This document shows positions 15,218-22,855 of a stretch of 43,712 nucleotides of DNA, piece after piece. The stretch spans positions 1 through 43,712 of the forward strand of contig NZ_FCNW02000050.1 of the NCBI RefSeq assembly GCF_001544475.1. The letters run 5' to 3'. The notes beneath the pieces were generated by a model. It saw only the letters and a list, made by a program, of their open reading frames with translations. It was not told the DNA's origin and searched no databases. The stretch comes from Caballeronia humi (GTDB lineage: Bacteria; Pseudomonadota; Gammaproteobacteria; Burkholderiales; Burkholderiaceae). A program made the translations under genes and the position numbers. Each line of letters opens with the position of its first letter. Position 1 is the first letter of the stretch.

Positions 15218-16629
15218 TGACGACGCTTGCTATCGAGGACGATTTTGCGTCATGGCGCGCGGCGGCTTTGAACGCGTTGGCGCAAGGGCTCGAACCGGAA
15301 GCGATCGAATGGCGCACGTCGCAGACGCATACATCGCTGTTCGACGCCGCGCCCGCGCCCATTGACACAAATGCACCGGCGATCCGCGTCTCGAAGGAAC
15401 TCGCGTCGCTGCTCAAGGAAGCTGCTCGCTTTCGCGACGATCAACGCTGGAGCTTTCTCTATCGCGTGTTGTGGCGCTGGACGCACGGCGATCGCGCGGT
15501 GGCATCGGCGGCGGACGAAGACGGCGCGCGCTTGCATCGCATGGCGAAAGCGGTGCGCCGCGCGCAGCACGACATGATCGCGTACGTCCGCTTTCGCAAG
15601 CGCGATCCCTTGCTCGGGTCGCCGGAATACGTCGCGTGGTACGAGCCGGATCACGACGTGCTCGAATGGGGTGCGGAACACTTCGCGCAACGCATGGGTA
15701 GATCGACGTGGATGATCACGACGCCAACGGGCGCCGCGATGTTTAACGGCGAGACGTTGCGGCTCGAACGGGCTGCCGCGTTCGCCGCCGATCATGTGAG
15801 CGATACGCCCGACGCCGCCGAAGCGCTATGGCTTACGTATTACAAGAGCACGTTCAACCCGGCGCGCCTGAACGAAGACGCGCTCGAACTGCACATGCCC
15901 GTGCGCTTCTGGAAAGGGCTGCCCGAAGGCGCGCTCATTCCGCACATGATCAGCGATGCCAAGAGCGGCGCGCGTCGCGTGGCGCAGGCAAGGCACGTCG
16001 GTGCGCTCGGTGGCAAGGCGATTCCCGTCGATGCGAGCGAAGCCCAGCCGGAACGCGATGCGCCCACCTCGCTCGATGACTGCCGCCGTTGCGCTCTGTG
16101 GCGCAATGCAACGCAAGCGGTCGCGGGCAGCGGACGCGAGAGCGCGCGCATCATGCTGCTTGGTGAACAGCCGGGGGATCAGGAGGATTTGAAGGGCGAG
16201 CCGTTCGTAGGTCCAGCAGGGCAGTTGCTCGACGATGCATTGCGTCGCGCCGGACTGCCGCGCGGCGACGTCTATCTGACCAACGCGGTCAAGCATTTCA
16301 AGTGGGAGCCGCGAGGCAAGCGGCGTCTGCACAAGACGCCTGGTCAGCAGGAAATCGATGCATGTCGCTATTGGCTCGAGAAGGAGTTGCGCACGGTGGA
16401 TGCGCGCGTGATCGTGACCTTGGGCGCTACTGCGCTCAATGCGCTGACGGGCAAGCGCGCGAGCCTGCAATCGCACATCGGCCGCGCGGTGCCGTTCGGG
16501 GACAAGTGGATCGTAGCGACGTATCACCCGTCGTATGCGCTGCGGCAAAACGACGACGCCGCGCGCGAGCGCACGGTCGCGACGATCGTCGCTGCGCTCG
16601 AAGAAGCGCGCCGGCTGGCGGCGCGCTGA
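15217..16629 (+). CDS. udgX: DUF4130-UdgX fusion, uracil-DNA binding/repair protein
   Basis: A 470-residue two-part protein. Residues ~1-265 match the SAM-associated DUF4130 family (FLYRVLWRW, MIAYVRFRK, FAQRM, LWLTYYKSTFNPARLN). Residues ~280-470 are a UdgX-type uracil-DNA glycosylase domain with GEQPGDQEDLKGEPFVGPAG (316-335), TNAVKHFKWEPRGKRRLHKTP with His372, and ATYHPSYALR near the end. In mycobacterial UdgX the histidine of the RRIHKTP loop links covalently to the abasic site; that residue is kept here. Cys289, Cys292 and Cys383 are likely Fe-S ligands. Coupling to the radical SAM gene (TGATG) points to a joint repair task under LexA control. Confidence 0.9.
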   Translation: MTTLAIEDDFASWRAAALNALAQGLEPEAIEWRTSQTHTSLFDAAPAPIDTNAPAIRVSKELASLLKEAARFRDDQRWSFLYRVLWRWTHGDRAVASAADEDGARLHRMAKAVRRAQHDMIAYVRFRKRDPLLGSPEYVAWYEPDHDVLEWGAEHFAQRMGRSTWMITTPTGAAMFNGETLRLERAAAFAADHVSDTPDAAEALWLTYYKSTFNPARLNEDALELHMPVRFWKGLPEGALIPHMISDAKSGARRVAQARHVGALGGKAIPVDASEAQPERDAPTSLDDCRRCALWRNATQAVAGSGRESARIMLLGEQPGDQEDLKGEPFVGPAGQLLDDALRRAGLPRGDVYLTNAVKHFKWEPRGKRRLHKTPGQQEIDACRYWLEKELRTVDARVIVTLGATALNALTGKRASLQSHIGRAVPFGDKWIVATYHPSYALRQNDDAARERTVATIVAALEEARRLAAR

Positions 16630-16635
16630 AAAAGC

Positions 16636-17361
16636 TCAGTCGAGCGCCATGCAATTGGTCTCGACAAAAGCCGCGAGATCCAGCGAGTGCCGCCGGACGA
16701 TCGCTTCGGCAAGCTCGCCGTCGCGTGCTTCGAGCGCATCGATGATCTCTTCGTGATCGGCGATGGAACGCGACGCGCGGTCGCTTTGCGAGATCGTGTG
16801 TCGGCGGATCGCGCGGACGTGGGCGAAGATCGTCGACAACGTCTGCAAAATCATCTCCGACTTCGACAACTCCACCACCGCCTGATGAAACTTGATGTTC
16901 GCATCGGAATAGTTATCGATATCGTCGGCGGGGGAGTGATGCTGGAAGCTGTCGAACATTGCACGCAATGACGCAAGCTCCTCATCCGTCGCGCGTTCGG
17001 CCGCGAGTCGCGCGGCCATGCTTTCGAGCGCGGCCCACAAGTGGATCATCTCGATGATCTCGCGGCGCGTCTTGCGCATGATGTACACGCCGCGCCGCGG
17101 CACCGTGCGCAGAAACCCTTCCTGCTCCAGCAGCGTGATCGCTTCGCGCACCGGCGTGCGGCTCACGCCGAGCGCCGTCGTTAGCTTGCGCTCGTCGAGC
17201 CGGATTTCATGCGACGAGCCGTAGATGTCGGCATCGGCGATTGCCTGGCGCAACTGCATGTAGGCCTGCTTGCGCAGCGGCGCGGTCGCGTCGATCGGTT
17301 CGAGCCGGCTCGCGATCTCTAGAAATGTGCGGTCTGTCTGTTCGTCGAAGGTCTCTGACAT
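16636..17361 (-). CDS. GntR/FadR-type (FCD) transcriptional regulator of the oxalate locus
   Basis: A 241-residue DNA-binding regulator. The winged helix spans about residues 25-90 (LRKQAYMQLRQAI, KLTTALGVSRTPVREAITLLEQEGFLRTVPRRGVYI), and a helical FCD ligand domain follows with the expected metal-site histidines spread over HLWAALE, FHQAVVELS and DHEEIIDAL. FCD regulators usually sense organic acids. It lies 79 bases after the oxalate/formate antiporter on the same strand, so it probably senses oxalate or an oxalyl/formyl metabolite. AGGA precedes the ATG at 17361; an ATG at 17379 would add six residues. It ends 6 bases from the convergent udgX gene. Confidence 0.88.
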   Translation of the reverse strand: MSETFDEQTDRTFLEIASRLEPIDATAPLRKQAYMQLRQAIADADIYGSSHEIRLDERKLTTALGVSRTPVREAITLLEQEGFLRTVPRRGVYIMRKTRREIIEMIHLWAALESMAARLAAERATDEELASLRAMFDSFQHHSPADDIDNYSDANIKFHQAVVELSKSEMILQTLSTIFAHVRAIRRHTISQSDRASRSIADHEEIIDALEARDGELAEAIVRRHSLDLAAFVETNCMALD

Positions 17362-17401
17362 GTGGTCTGGTTCCTGCATGGATTCCGATCGGGAGACCCT
17401 G

Positions 17402-17436
17402 CGCGCCACGCACTTTGCGTGCAAGTGCGTGGCGCG
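17402..17436. terminator. Strong 14-bp hairpin between antiporter and GntR genes
   Basis: CGCGCCACGCACTT (17402-17415) pairs perfectly with AAGTGCGTGGCGCG (17423-17436) around a 7-base loop. There is no T-run on either side, so it may slow transcription or protect the upstream mRNA end. This would give less regulator than transporter. Confidence 0.55.
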
Positions 17437-17440
17437 TTGC

Positions 17441-18766
17441 TCAACGTCCCGATGACGATACCGGGCTCGCTTCCGTTGCTTCAAAGCGCGAGTTCTCGTA
17501 GAGCAGTGCGGTGTTCGTGATCCAGCGCTTTCTCATCGGCGCGAGGATGAACTTGGCCGACACCGCCGCCGCGATTGAAATGCACGCCGCGCAGATGAAC
17601 ACGGCGTTCCAGCCGCCGACCGCCGAGAGGAGCGACGCCACTGGCACCAGCATCGACGCCGTGCCTTTCGCGGTGTACAGCGTGCCCGCGTTGGCGGCGG
17701 CGTATTTGCTGCCGAAGGTATCCGCGCAGGTCGCCGGGAAGATCGAGAAGATCTCGCCCCAGCAGAGGAAGATCATCGCGGCAAAGAACATGAAGAGGTA
17801 CGGATTGTGGCCGAACCACATCAGCCCGAGCAAGGCCGCGCCTTCGCCGAGGAAGATCACGAACATCGTGTTCTCGCGGCCGAAGCGGTCGGACAGGAAA
17901 CCGCACAGCGGACGCGTGAAGCCGTTGCACAGGTTGTCGATCGAGAGCGTCATCGTGAGGAGCGGCAGCGTCACGCCGATGATGCTCACTGGCAGGTTCG
18001 CGAAGCCGAACTCCTTGGCGATCGGACCGAGTTGCGCCGTCGCGATGATGCCGCCCGCCGCGACGAACACGAACATCAGATAGATCACCCAGAAGAGCGG
18101 GGCGCGCACCATCTGGTTCGTCGTGTAATCGATCTTCGATGCCGCGAGCCGTTTCGGGATCACCACGTTCGCGGGCGGCGAGGGCCGCACGAGAAAGAGC
18201 GCGAGCGCGAAGATGCAGGCGCCCTGGAAGATGCCGAAGAACATGAACGTGTGCTCGTAGCCCGAGCTCTGGATCATGTTTGCGATCGGAATCACGGTGA
18301 CGGCCGCGCCCGCGCCGAAGCCCGCCGCAGTCAGGCCCGCTGCGAGACCGCGCTTGTCCGGGAACCACTTGAGCGCATTGCCGACGCACGTGCCATACAC
18401 GCAGCCCGCGCCGATACCCGCAACCACCGCGCCGACATAGAGATGCACGAGCGTCGTCGCGTGGGCATCGATCACCCAGCCGAGCGCCGCGCAGAGCGAC
18501 CCGCCGATCACGACGGGCCGCGGCCCGAACTTGTCGACGAGCCAGCCTTCGATCGGCACGAGCCACGTTTCAGTCACGATGAAGATGGTGAACGCGGTCT
18601 GGATCGCGGCTTGCCCCCAGTGATTTTTCGCGTCCATCGGAACGACGAAGAGCGTCCATGCGTATTGCAGATTAGCGACGAGGCCCATGCAGATGATGCC
18701 GATCGCAAGCTGGGCCCATCGGTTGTGGCTTTTGGCCGCGCGTAGGGGGGTATAGGTGTTTGCCAT
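17441..18766 (-). CDS. oxlT: Oxalate/formate antiporter, MFS family
   Basis: A 441-residue 12-helix major facilitator. It shows the NLQYAWTLFVVPM segment of helix 1, the loop GWLVDKFGPRPVVIGG, a helix with GIGAGCVYGTCVGNALKWFP, and CGFLSDRFGRENTM in the second half, all like OxlT-type antiporters. It should exchange external oxalate for internal formate across the inner membrane, which removes the end product of the Frc/Oxc cycle. The ATG at 18766 has GGAG nine bases upstream; a longer in-frame extension is non-hydrophobic and rejected. It is transcribed with the downstream GntR gene, and the PAS and frc genes lie upstream on the same strand. Confidence 0.88.
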   Translation of the reverse strand: MANTYTPLRAAKSHNRWAQLAIGIICMGLVANLQYAWTLFVVPMDAKNHWGQAAIQTAFTIFIVTETWLVPIEGWLVDKFGPRPVVIGGSLCAALGWVIDAHATTLVHLYVGAVVAGIGAGCVYGTCVGNALKWFPDKRGLAAGLTAAGFGAGAAVTVIPIANMIQSSGYEHTFMFFGIFQGACIFALALFLVRPSPPANVVIPKRLAASKIDYTTNQMVRAPLFWVIYLMFVFVAAGGIIATAQLGPIAKEFGFANLPVSIIGVTLPLLTMTLSIDNLCNGFTRPLCGFLSDRFGRENTMFVIFLGEGAALLGLMWFGHNPYLFMFFAAMIFLCWGEIFSIFPATCADTFGSKYAAANAGTLYTAKGTASMLVPVASLLSAVGGWNAVFICAACISIAAAVSAKFILAPMRKRWITNTALLYENSRFEATEASPVSSSGR

Positions 18767-18917
18767 GTCTGTGCGTCTCCAAGGTCGACCGGAGCTGTAC
18801 TCCGGTCCCATGCAATTTGCATTGTTGCGCTCGATCGGCGCCTTTATGCGATGGATATGTGTGTGACGAGTCCTCTTGTTCCTGTGGTCGGAGATAACGC
18901 AGCGGTCGGGTAAGTCC
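18767..18917 (-). promoter_or_regulatory. Spacer ahead of the antiporter gene
   Basis: A 151-base gap between the PAS gene stop and the antiporter start. It holds a compact inverted repeat CCGGAG-CTGTA-CTCCGG (18789-18805) close to the start codon. No clear -35/-10 pair could be fixed. The length allows a second promoter for the antiporter, but that is a guess. Confidence 0.3.
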
Positions 18918-19364
18918 TCAGCCCGCCGTCTTCGCTTCGAGCTCTGCAATACGCTTGCGAAGTTCGCGCTCTTCCTGAAAGCGCGTCGTTTCATCGCGAA
19001 TCACCGCGACGATGCCGCTCACCTTGCCGTTCGCCGAATGCAGCAGCGCAACGGTGAACGCGATCGACATCGAACGACCTTCCTTGTCGACGGCGGGCAC
19101 GCGCAGCACGTCGTGGCCGTAGCGCGTCTCGCCGGTGGCCATCGTTTTTTCGTAGCCGCTCCAGTGCCGCCCGCGCAGGCGTTCGGGGATGATGATGTCG
19201 AGGGATTGACCGAGTGCTTCTTCTTGCGTGAACCCGAACATGCGTTCGGCGGCGGGGTTCCAGAGGATGATCGCGCCGCTTGCATCCGAGATGACGATGG
19301 CGTCGCCGATAGCGTCCACGAGCTGGGCGGTGTCGATGGCGCTTTGTGAGGAGGTGCTGTTCAT
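18918..19364 (-). CDS. Single PAS-domain protein in the oxalate operon
   Basis: A 148-residue soluble protein consisting of one PAS domain (about residues 15-125) and a short C-terminal coiled coil (ETTRFQEERELRKRIAELEA). PAS hallmarks are VDAIGDAIVISDASGAIILWNPAAERMFG and the PAC-like SGIVAVIRDETTR. It lacks any kinase, cyclase or DNA-binding output, so it would have to act by binding a partner. It lies between frc and the antiporter gene in the same direction. A sensor or adaptor role in oxalate use (redox, haem or ligand) is inferred from position only; the ligand is not visible. Confidence 0.82.
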   Translation of the reverse strand: MNSTSSQSAIDTAQLVDAIGDAIVISDASGAIILWNPAAERMFGFTQEEALGQSLDIIIPERLRGRHWSGYEKTMATGETRYGHDVLRVPAVDKEGRSMSIAFTVALLHSANGKVSGIVAVIRDETTRFQEERELRKRIAELEAKTAG

Positions 19365-19408
19365 ATTGGAGTCGCCTTTCTGGTGCTGCCGATGCTCTTA
19401 CATCGCGC

Positions 19409-19434
19409 CCGGCCGGAACGTGCGTTCCGGCCGG
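19409..19434. terminator. 11-bp GC-rich hairpin between frc and the PAS gene
   Basis: CCGGCCGGAAC (19409-19419) pairs perfectly with GTTCCGGCCGG (19424-19434) around a 4-base loop, 10 bases after the frc stop. It lacks a T-run on the minus strand, so it may be a processing or attenuation stem rather than a full stop. The 80-base spacer holds nothing else obvious. Confidence 0.5.
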
Positions 19435-19444
19435 AGTTCTTGCG

Positions 19445-20695
19445 TCAGACCGCCTGGGCCTCACGCAGGCGGGCGATGTCCTCGTTGCTGTAGCCGAGGC
19501 TTGCGAGCACTTCGTCGGTATGTTCACCGAGCAGCGGCGATGCGGTCACTTCCGGCTTCAGGTCCGAGAACTTGATCGGGCTGCCGACCGTGAGATACGT
19601 GCCGCGCTCCTTGTGCGGCACTTCGGTGATCGTGCCGCTCGCGCGCAGCGACGGATCGTTGGCGATTTCCTTCATGCTCAGCACCGGCGAGCAGGGGATG
19701 TCGAACTTGCGCAGGATATCGACTGCTTCGAACTTCGTCTTGTCGGCGAGCCATTGCTCGATCGTGTTGAAGATGTCGAAGATGTGCGGTTGACGGGCTT
19801 GCGGCGTCGCGTAGTGCGGATCTTCGATCCATTCCGGCTTGCCGAGTGCGCGGCAGATTGGCGCCCAGGCGTGGCCCTGGATCGTGAAGTAGATGTATGC
19901 GTTCGGATCGGTTTCCCAGCCCTTGCACTTGAGCACCCAGCCCGGTTGTCCACCGCCGCCGGCATTGCCACCGCGCGGCACGACGTCGCTGAACTCGCCG
20001 TGCGGATACTGCGGATACTCTTCGAGGTAGCCGAGGCGGTCGAGGCGCTGCTGGTCGCGCAGCTTCACGCGGCACAGGTTCAGCACGCTGTCCTGCATCG
20101 ATACTGCAACGCGCTGACCCTTGCCCGTCTTCTGGCGGCCCATCAGCGCGGTCAGGATGCCGATCGCGAGGTGCATGCCGGTGTTGCTGTCGCCGAGCGC
20201 CGCTGCGCTGACGGTCGGCGGGCCGTCCCAGAAGCCCGTCGTCGATGCCGCGCCGCCCGCGCATTGCGCGACGTTTTCATACACCTTCAGGTCGTCGTAG
20301 TGGTGACCGTCGCTGAAGCCCTTGACCGACGCCACGATCATCTTAGGATTCAACTCGCGGATCGTGTCCCACGAGAAGCCCATGCGGTCGAGCGCGCCCG
20401 GACCGAAGTTCTCGACGAGCACGTCCGATTCCTTGATCAGCTTTGTCAGGACTTCCTTGCCTTCCGGCTTCTTGGTGTCGAGCGTGAGGGACTTCTTGTT
20501 GCTGTTGAGCATGGTGAAGTAGAGCGCGTCGACATCCGGAATGTCGCGCAACTGAGTGCGCGTCACGTCCCCGGAGCCGGGCCGCTCGACTTTTACGACG
20601 TCCGCGCCGAACCAGGCGAGCAACTGCGTGCAGGCCGGACCCGCTTGAACGTGCGTGAAATCGATGATCTTGATGCCTTCCAGCGGCTTCGTCAT
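19445..20695 (-). CDS. frc: Formyl-CoA:oxalate CoA-transferase
   Basis: A 416-residue class III CoA-transferase that moves CoA from formyl-CoA to oxalate, making oxalyl-CoA for Oxc. The catalytic aspartate is Asp169 (AAALGDSNTG), the same number as in the Oxalobacter enzyme. The mobile glycine loop GGNAGGGGQPG is present near residue 260, and the N-terminal GIKIIDFTHVQAGPACTQLL and VENFGPGALDRMG are standard for Frc. Length is that of the family. AGGAGA precedes the ATG at 20695. It is first in the minus-strand unit and divergent from oxc, sharing a 304-base control region. Confidence 0.96.
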   Translation of the reverse strand: MTKPLEGIKIIDFTHVQAGPACTQLLAWFGADVVKVERPGSGDVTRTQLRDIPDVDALYFTMLNSNKKSLTLDTKKPEGKEVLTKLIKESDVLVENFGPGALDRMGFSWDTIRELNPKMIVASVKGFSDGHHYDDLKVYENVAQCAGGAASTTGFWDGPPTVSAAALGDSNTGMHLAIGILTALMGRQKTGKGQRVAVSMQDSVLNLCRVKLRDQQRLDRLGYLEEYPQYPHGEFSDVVPRGGNAGGGGQPGWVLKCKGWETDPNAYIYFTIQGHAWAPICRALGKPEWIEDPHYATPQARQPHIFDIFNTIEQWLADKTKFEAVDILRKFDIPCSPVLSMKEIANDPSLRASGTITEVPHKERGTYLTVGSPIKFSDLKPEVTASPLLGEHTDEVLASLGYSNEDIARLREAQAV

Positions 20696-20999
20696 GGCTT
20701 CTGTCTCCTGACAGCTTTGGTTGAATGGGACTTCCTCAAACGTTTCGACTTCTCCGACGCGCTACCTGCATCACGCGACCTCCGGGTCGTCGCTGAGGTA
20801 TCCGGTCGGAATCCGTTTGCCTTCGTGTGATATACAATATTCTATGTGTGATATTCAAATAATCAACGTTAACCCGACTAGGGTTTCCCGTACGAGTCGA
20901 AACTCGACAAATTGCGCTGCTGTGATAACTTGCAAATACTGTGTGTGTAATACTGTATATCACCACGAAACTACAACACCCGGCCGACAAGGAGACGTC
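20696..20999. promoter_or_regulatory. Divergent frc/oxc promoter region with mirrored 10-bp element
   Basis: The 10-mer TGTATATCAC occurs twice, each time reading in the direction of transcription: on plus at 20954-20963 ahead of oxc, and on minus at 20836-20827 ahead of frc. For frc, TTGAAT (minus, 20859-20854) with 16-base spacing to TGTATA makes a fair promoter. For oxc, TTGCAA at 20930-20935 with 18 bases to TGTATA at 20954-20959 is a weaker one. Further TGTGATA half-sites lie at 20826, 20847 (21 bases apart, two helix turns) and 20921. The elements overlap the likely -10 boxes and suit an operator for the GntR protein. The region is markedly more AT-rich than its surroundings. Confidence 0.6.
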
Positions 21000-22739
21000 A
21001 TGGCAGATGTGCTTGAAATCACGCCGCAGGCAGCGGAAGCAGTAGAAACGCAGCAAACCACGGACGGGTTCCACCTCGTCATCGATGCGCTGAAGCTGAA
21101 CGACATCGACACCATCTTTGGTCTGGTCGGCATTCCGATCACTGACCTCGCCCGCCTCGCGCAAGCGGAGGGCATGCGCTTCATCGGCTTCCGGCACGAG
21201 CAGCACGCCGGTAATGCAGCCGCCATCGCCGGCTACATGACGAAGAAGCCGGGCATCTGCCTGACCGTGTCTGCTCCGGGCTTCCTGAATGGCTTGACCG
21301 CGCTCGCGAACGCGACGACCAACTGCTTCCCGATGATCCTGATCAGCGGATCGAGCGAACGCGAAATCGTCGACCTGCAGCAAGGCGACTACGAAGAGAT
21401 GGACCAGTTGAATGCCGCGAAGCCGTACGCGAAGGCCGCGTATCGCGTGCTGCATGCGGAAGACATCGGCATTGGCGTGGCGCGGGCGATTCGCGCGGCC
21501 GTGTCAGGGCGTCCCGGCGGCGTGTATCTGGACTTGCCGGCGAAGCTGCTCGCGCAGACGATCGATGCCGTGAAGGCGCAGCAGTCGCTCATCCGCGTGA
21601 TCGATGCCGCGCCGGCACAGTTCCCCGGACCGGAATCGGTCAAGCGCGCGCTCGACGTGCTGAAGGGCGCCAAGCGCCCGCTGATCCTGCTCGGCAAGGG
21701 CGCGGCCTACGCGCAAGCCGATGCGGAAATCCGCGCGCTGGTTGAAAAGACCGGCATCCCGTATCTGCCGATGTCGATGGCGAAGGGTCTCTTGCCCGAC
21801 ACGCACGCGCAGTCGGCATCGGCGGCGCGCTCGTTCGTGCTGGCTGAGGCTGACGTCGTGCTGCTGATCGGTGCGCGCCTGAACTGGCTGTTGTCGCACG
21901 GCAAGGGCAAGACGTGGGGCGCACCGAAGAAGTTCATACAGGTCGACATCTCGCCGACCGAGATCGACAGCAACGTCGCGATCGCAGCGCCGGTGATCGG
22001 CGATATCGGTTCGTGCGTGACCGCGCTGCTCGGCGGCATCGACGCGAATTTCCCGAAGCCGCCCGCCGAATGGACGAACGCGATCACGGAGCGCAAGAAC
22101 AAGAACCTTGCGAAGATGGCCGCGACGCTCGACAAGAATCCGTCGCCGATGAATTTCCACAGTGCCCTGCGCGCGATTCGCGACGTGCTGAAGGAGCGTC
22201 CGGACATCAATGTCGTCAATGAAGGCGCGAATACGCTCGACTACGCGCGCAGCATCATCGACATGTACCAGCCGCGCAAACGCTTCGACTCGGGTACGTG
22301 GGGCATCATGGGCATCGGCATGGGCTTCGCGATCGGCGCGGCGGTGACGAGCGGCACGCAGGTCGTCGCGATTGAAGGTGACAGCGCGTTCGGCTTCAGC
22401 GGCATGGAACTCGAAACGATCTGCCGCTATGACCTGCCGGTTTGCACAATCGTCTTCAACAACAACGGCGTGTATCGCGGCACCGATGTGAACCCGACGG
22501 GCGGCAAGGACGTCGCGCCGACGGTGTTCGTGAAGAACGCGCGTTACGACAAGATGATCGAAGCGTTCGGCGGCATCGGCTACCACGCGACGACGCCGGA
22601 GGAACTGACGAAGGCGCTGCAGGAAGCGATCGCATCGGGCAAACCGACGCTCATCAACGCGGTGATCGATGAAGCGGCCGGCACGGAGAGTGGTCGTTTG
22701 ACGAACCTGAATCCGCAGAGCGCCGCGATGAAGAAGTAA
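21000..22739 (+). CDS. oxc: Oxalyl-CoA decarboxylase
   Basis: A 579-residue thiamine-diphosphate enzyme that splits oxalyl-CoA into formyl-CoA and CO2 in the cytosol. The N-terminal PYR domain has the conserved Glu in GFRHEQHAGNAAAIAGY and FGLVGIPITDLARL. The C-terminal PP domain carries the ThDP motif GDSAFGFSGMELETICRYDLP...FNNNGVYRG. The C-terminal tail NPQSAAMKK may help close the active site, as in the Oxalobacter enzyme. Start 21000 is preceded by AAGGAG (20989-20994); the open frame extends further upstream but only through the AT-rich promoter. It forms a cycle with Frc and the antiporter. Confidence 0.96.
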   Translation: MADVLEITPQAAEAVETQQTTDGFHLVIDALKLNDIDTIFGLVGIPITDLARLAQAEGMRFIGFRHEQHAGNAAAIAGYMTKKPGICLTVSAPGFLNGLTALANATTNCFPMILISGSSEREIVDLQQGDYEEMDQLNAAKPYAKAAYRVLHAEDIGIGVARAIRAAVSGRPGGVYLDLPAKLLAQTIDAVKAQQSLIRVIDAAPAQFPGPESVKRALDVLKGAKRPLILLGKGAAYAQADAEIRALVEKTGIPYLPMSMAKGLLPDTHAQSASAARSFVLAEADVVLLIGARLNWLLSHGKGKTWGAPKKFIQVDISPTEIDSNVAIAAPVIGDIGSCVTALLGGIDANFPKPPAEWTNAITERKNKNLAKMAATLDKNPSPMNFHSALRAIRDVLKERPDINVVNEGANTLDYARSIIDMYQPRKRFDSGTWGIMGIGMGFAIGAAVTSGTQVVAIEGDSAFGFSGMELETICRYDLPVCTIVFNNNGVYRGTDVNPTGGKDVAPTVFVKNARYDKMIEAFGGIGYHATTPEELTKALQEAIASGKPTLINAVIDEAAGTESGRLTNLNPQSAAMKK

Positions 22740-22748
22740 TCTTCAGGC

Positions 22749-22774
22749 GCCGTCGATTCTTAAGGATCGACGGC
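22749..22774 (+). terminator. Terminator after oxc
   Basis: GCCGTCGAT (22749-22757) pairs with ATCGACGGC (22766-22774), ten bases after the oxc stop, followed by AATTGAATAAAA. It is a good stem without a strong T-tract and probably works with the hairpin that follows. Confidence 0.65.
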
Positions 22775-22789
22775 AATTGAATAAAACTA

Positions 22790-22834
22790 AAACGGCCTGC
22801 ATTTCCGATTTCGCATCGGACATGCAGGCCGTTT
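22790..22834. terminator. Bidirectional terminator between oxc and the orphan gene
   Basis: AAACGGCCTGCAT (22790-22802) pairs with ATGCAGGCCGTTT (22822-22834), with an inner stem TCCGAT/ATCGGA at 22804-22820. T-rich tracts follow on both strands (GTTTCAATTT on plus, GTTTTAGTTTTATT on minus), so it should stop oxc transcripts and those of the minus-strand gene ending at 22856. Confidence 0.82.
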
Positions 22835-22855
22835 CAATTTGCGACGTAAAGGAAT

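Noticed and set aside
20721..20999. Possible N-terminal extension of Oxc
   Set aside because: It would run through the AT-rich divergent promoter, and the ATG at 21000 has an ideal AAGGAG site and family-like start.
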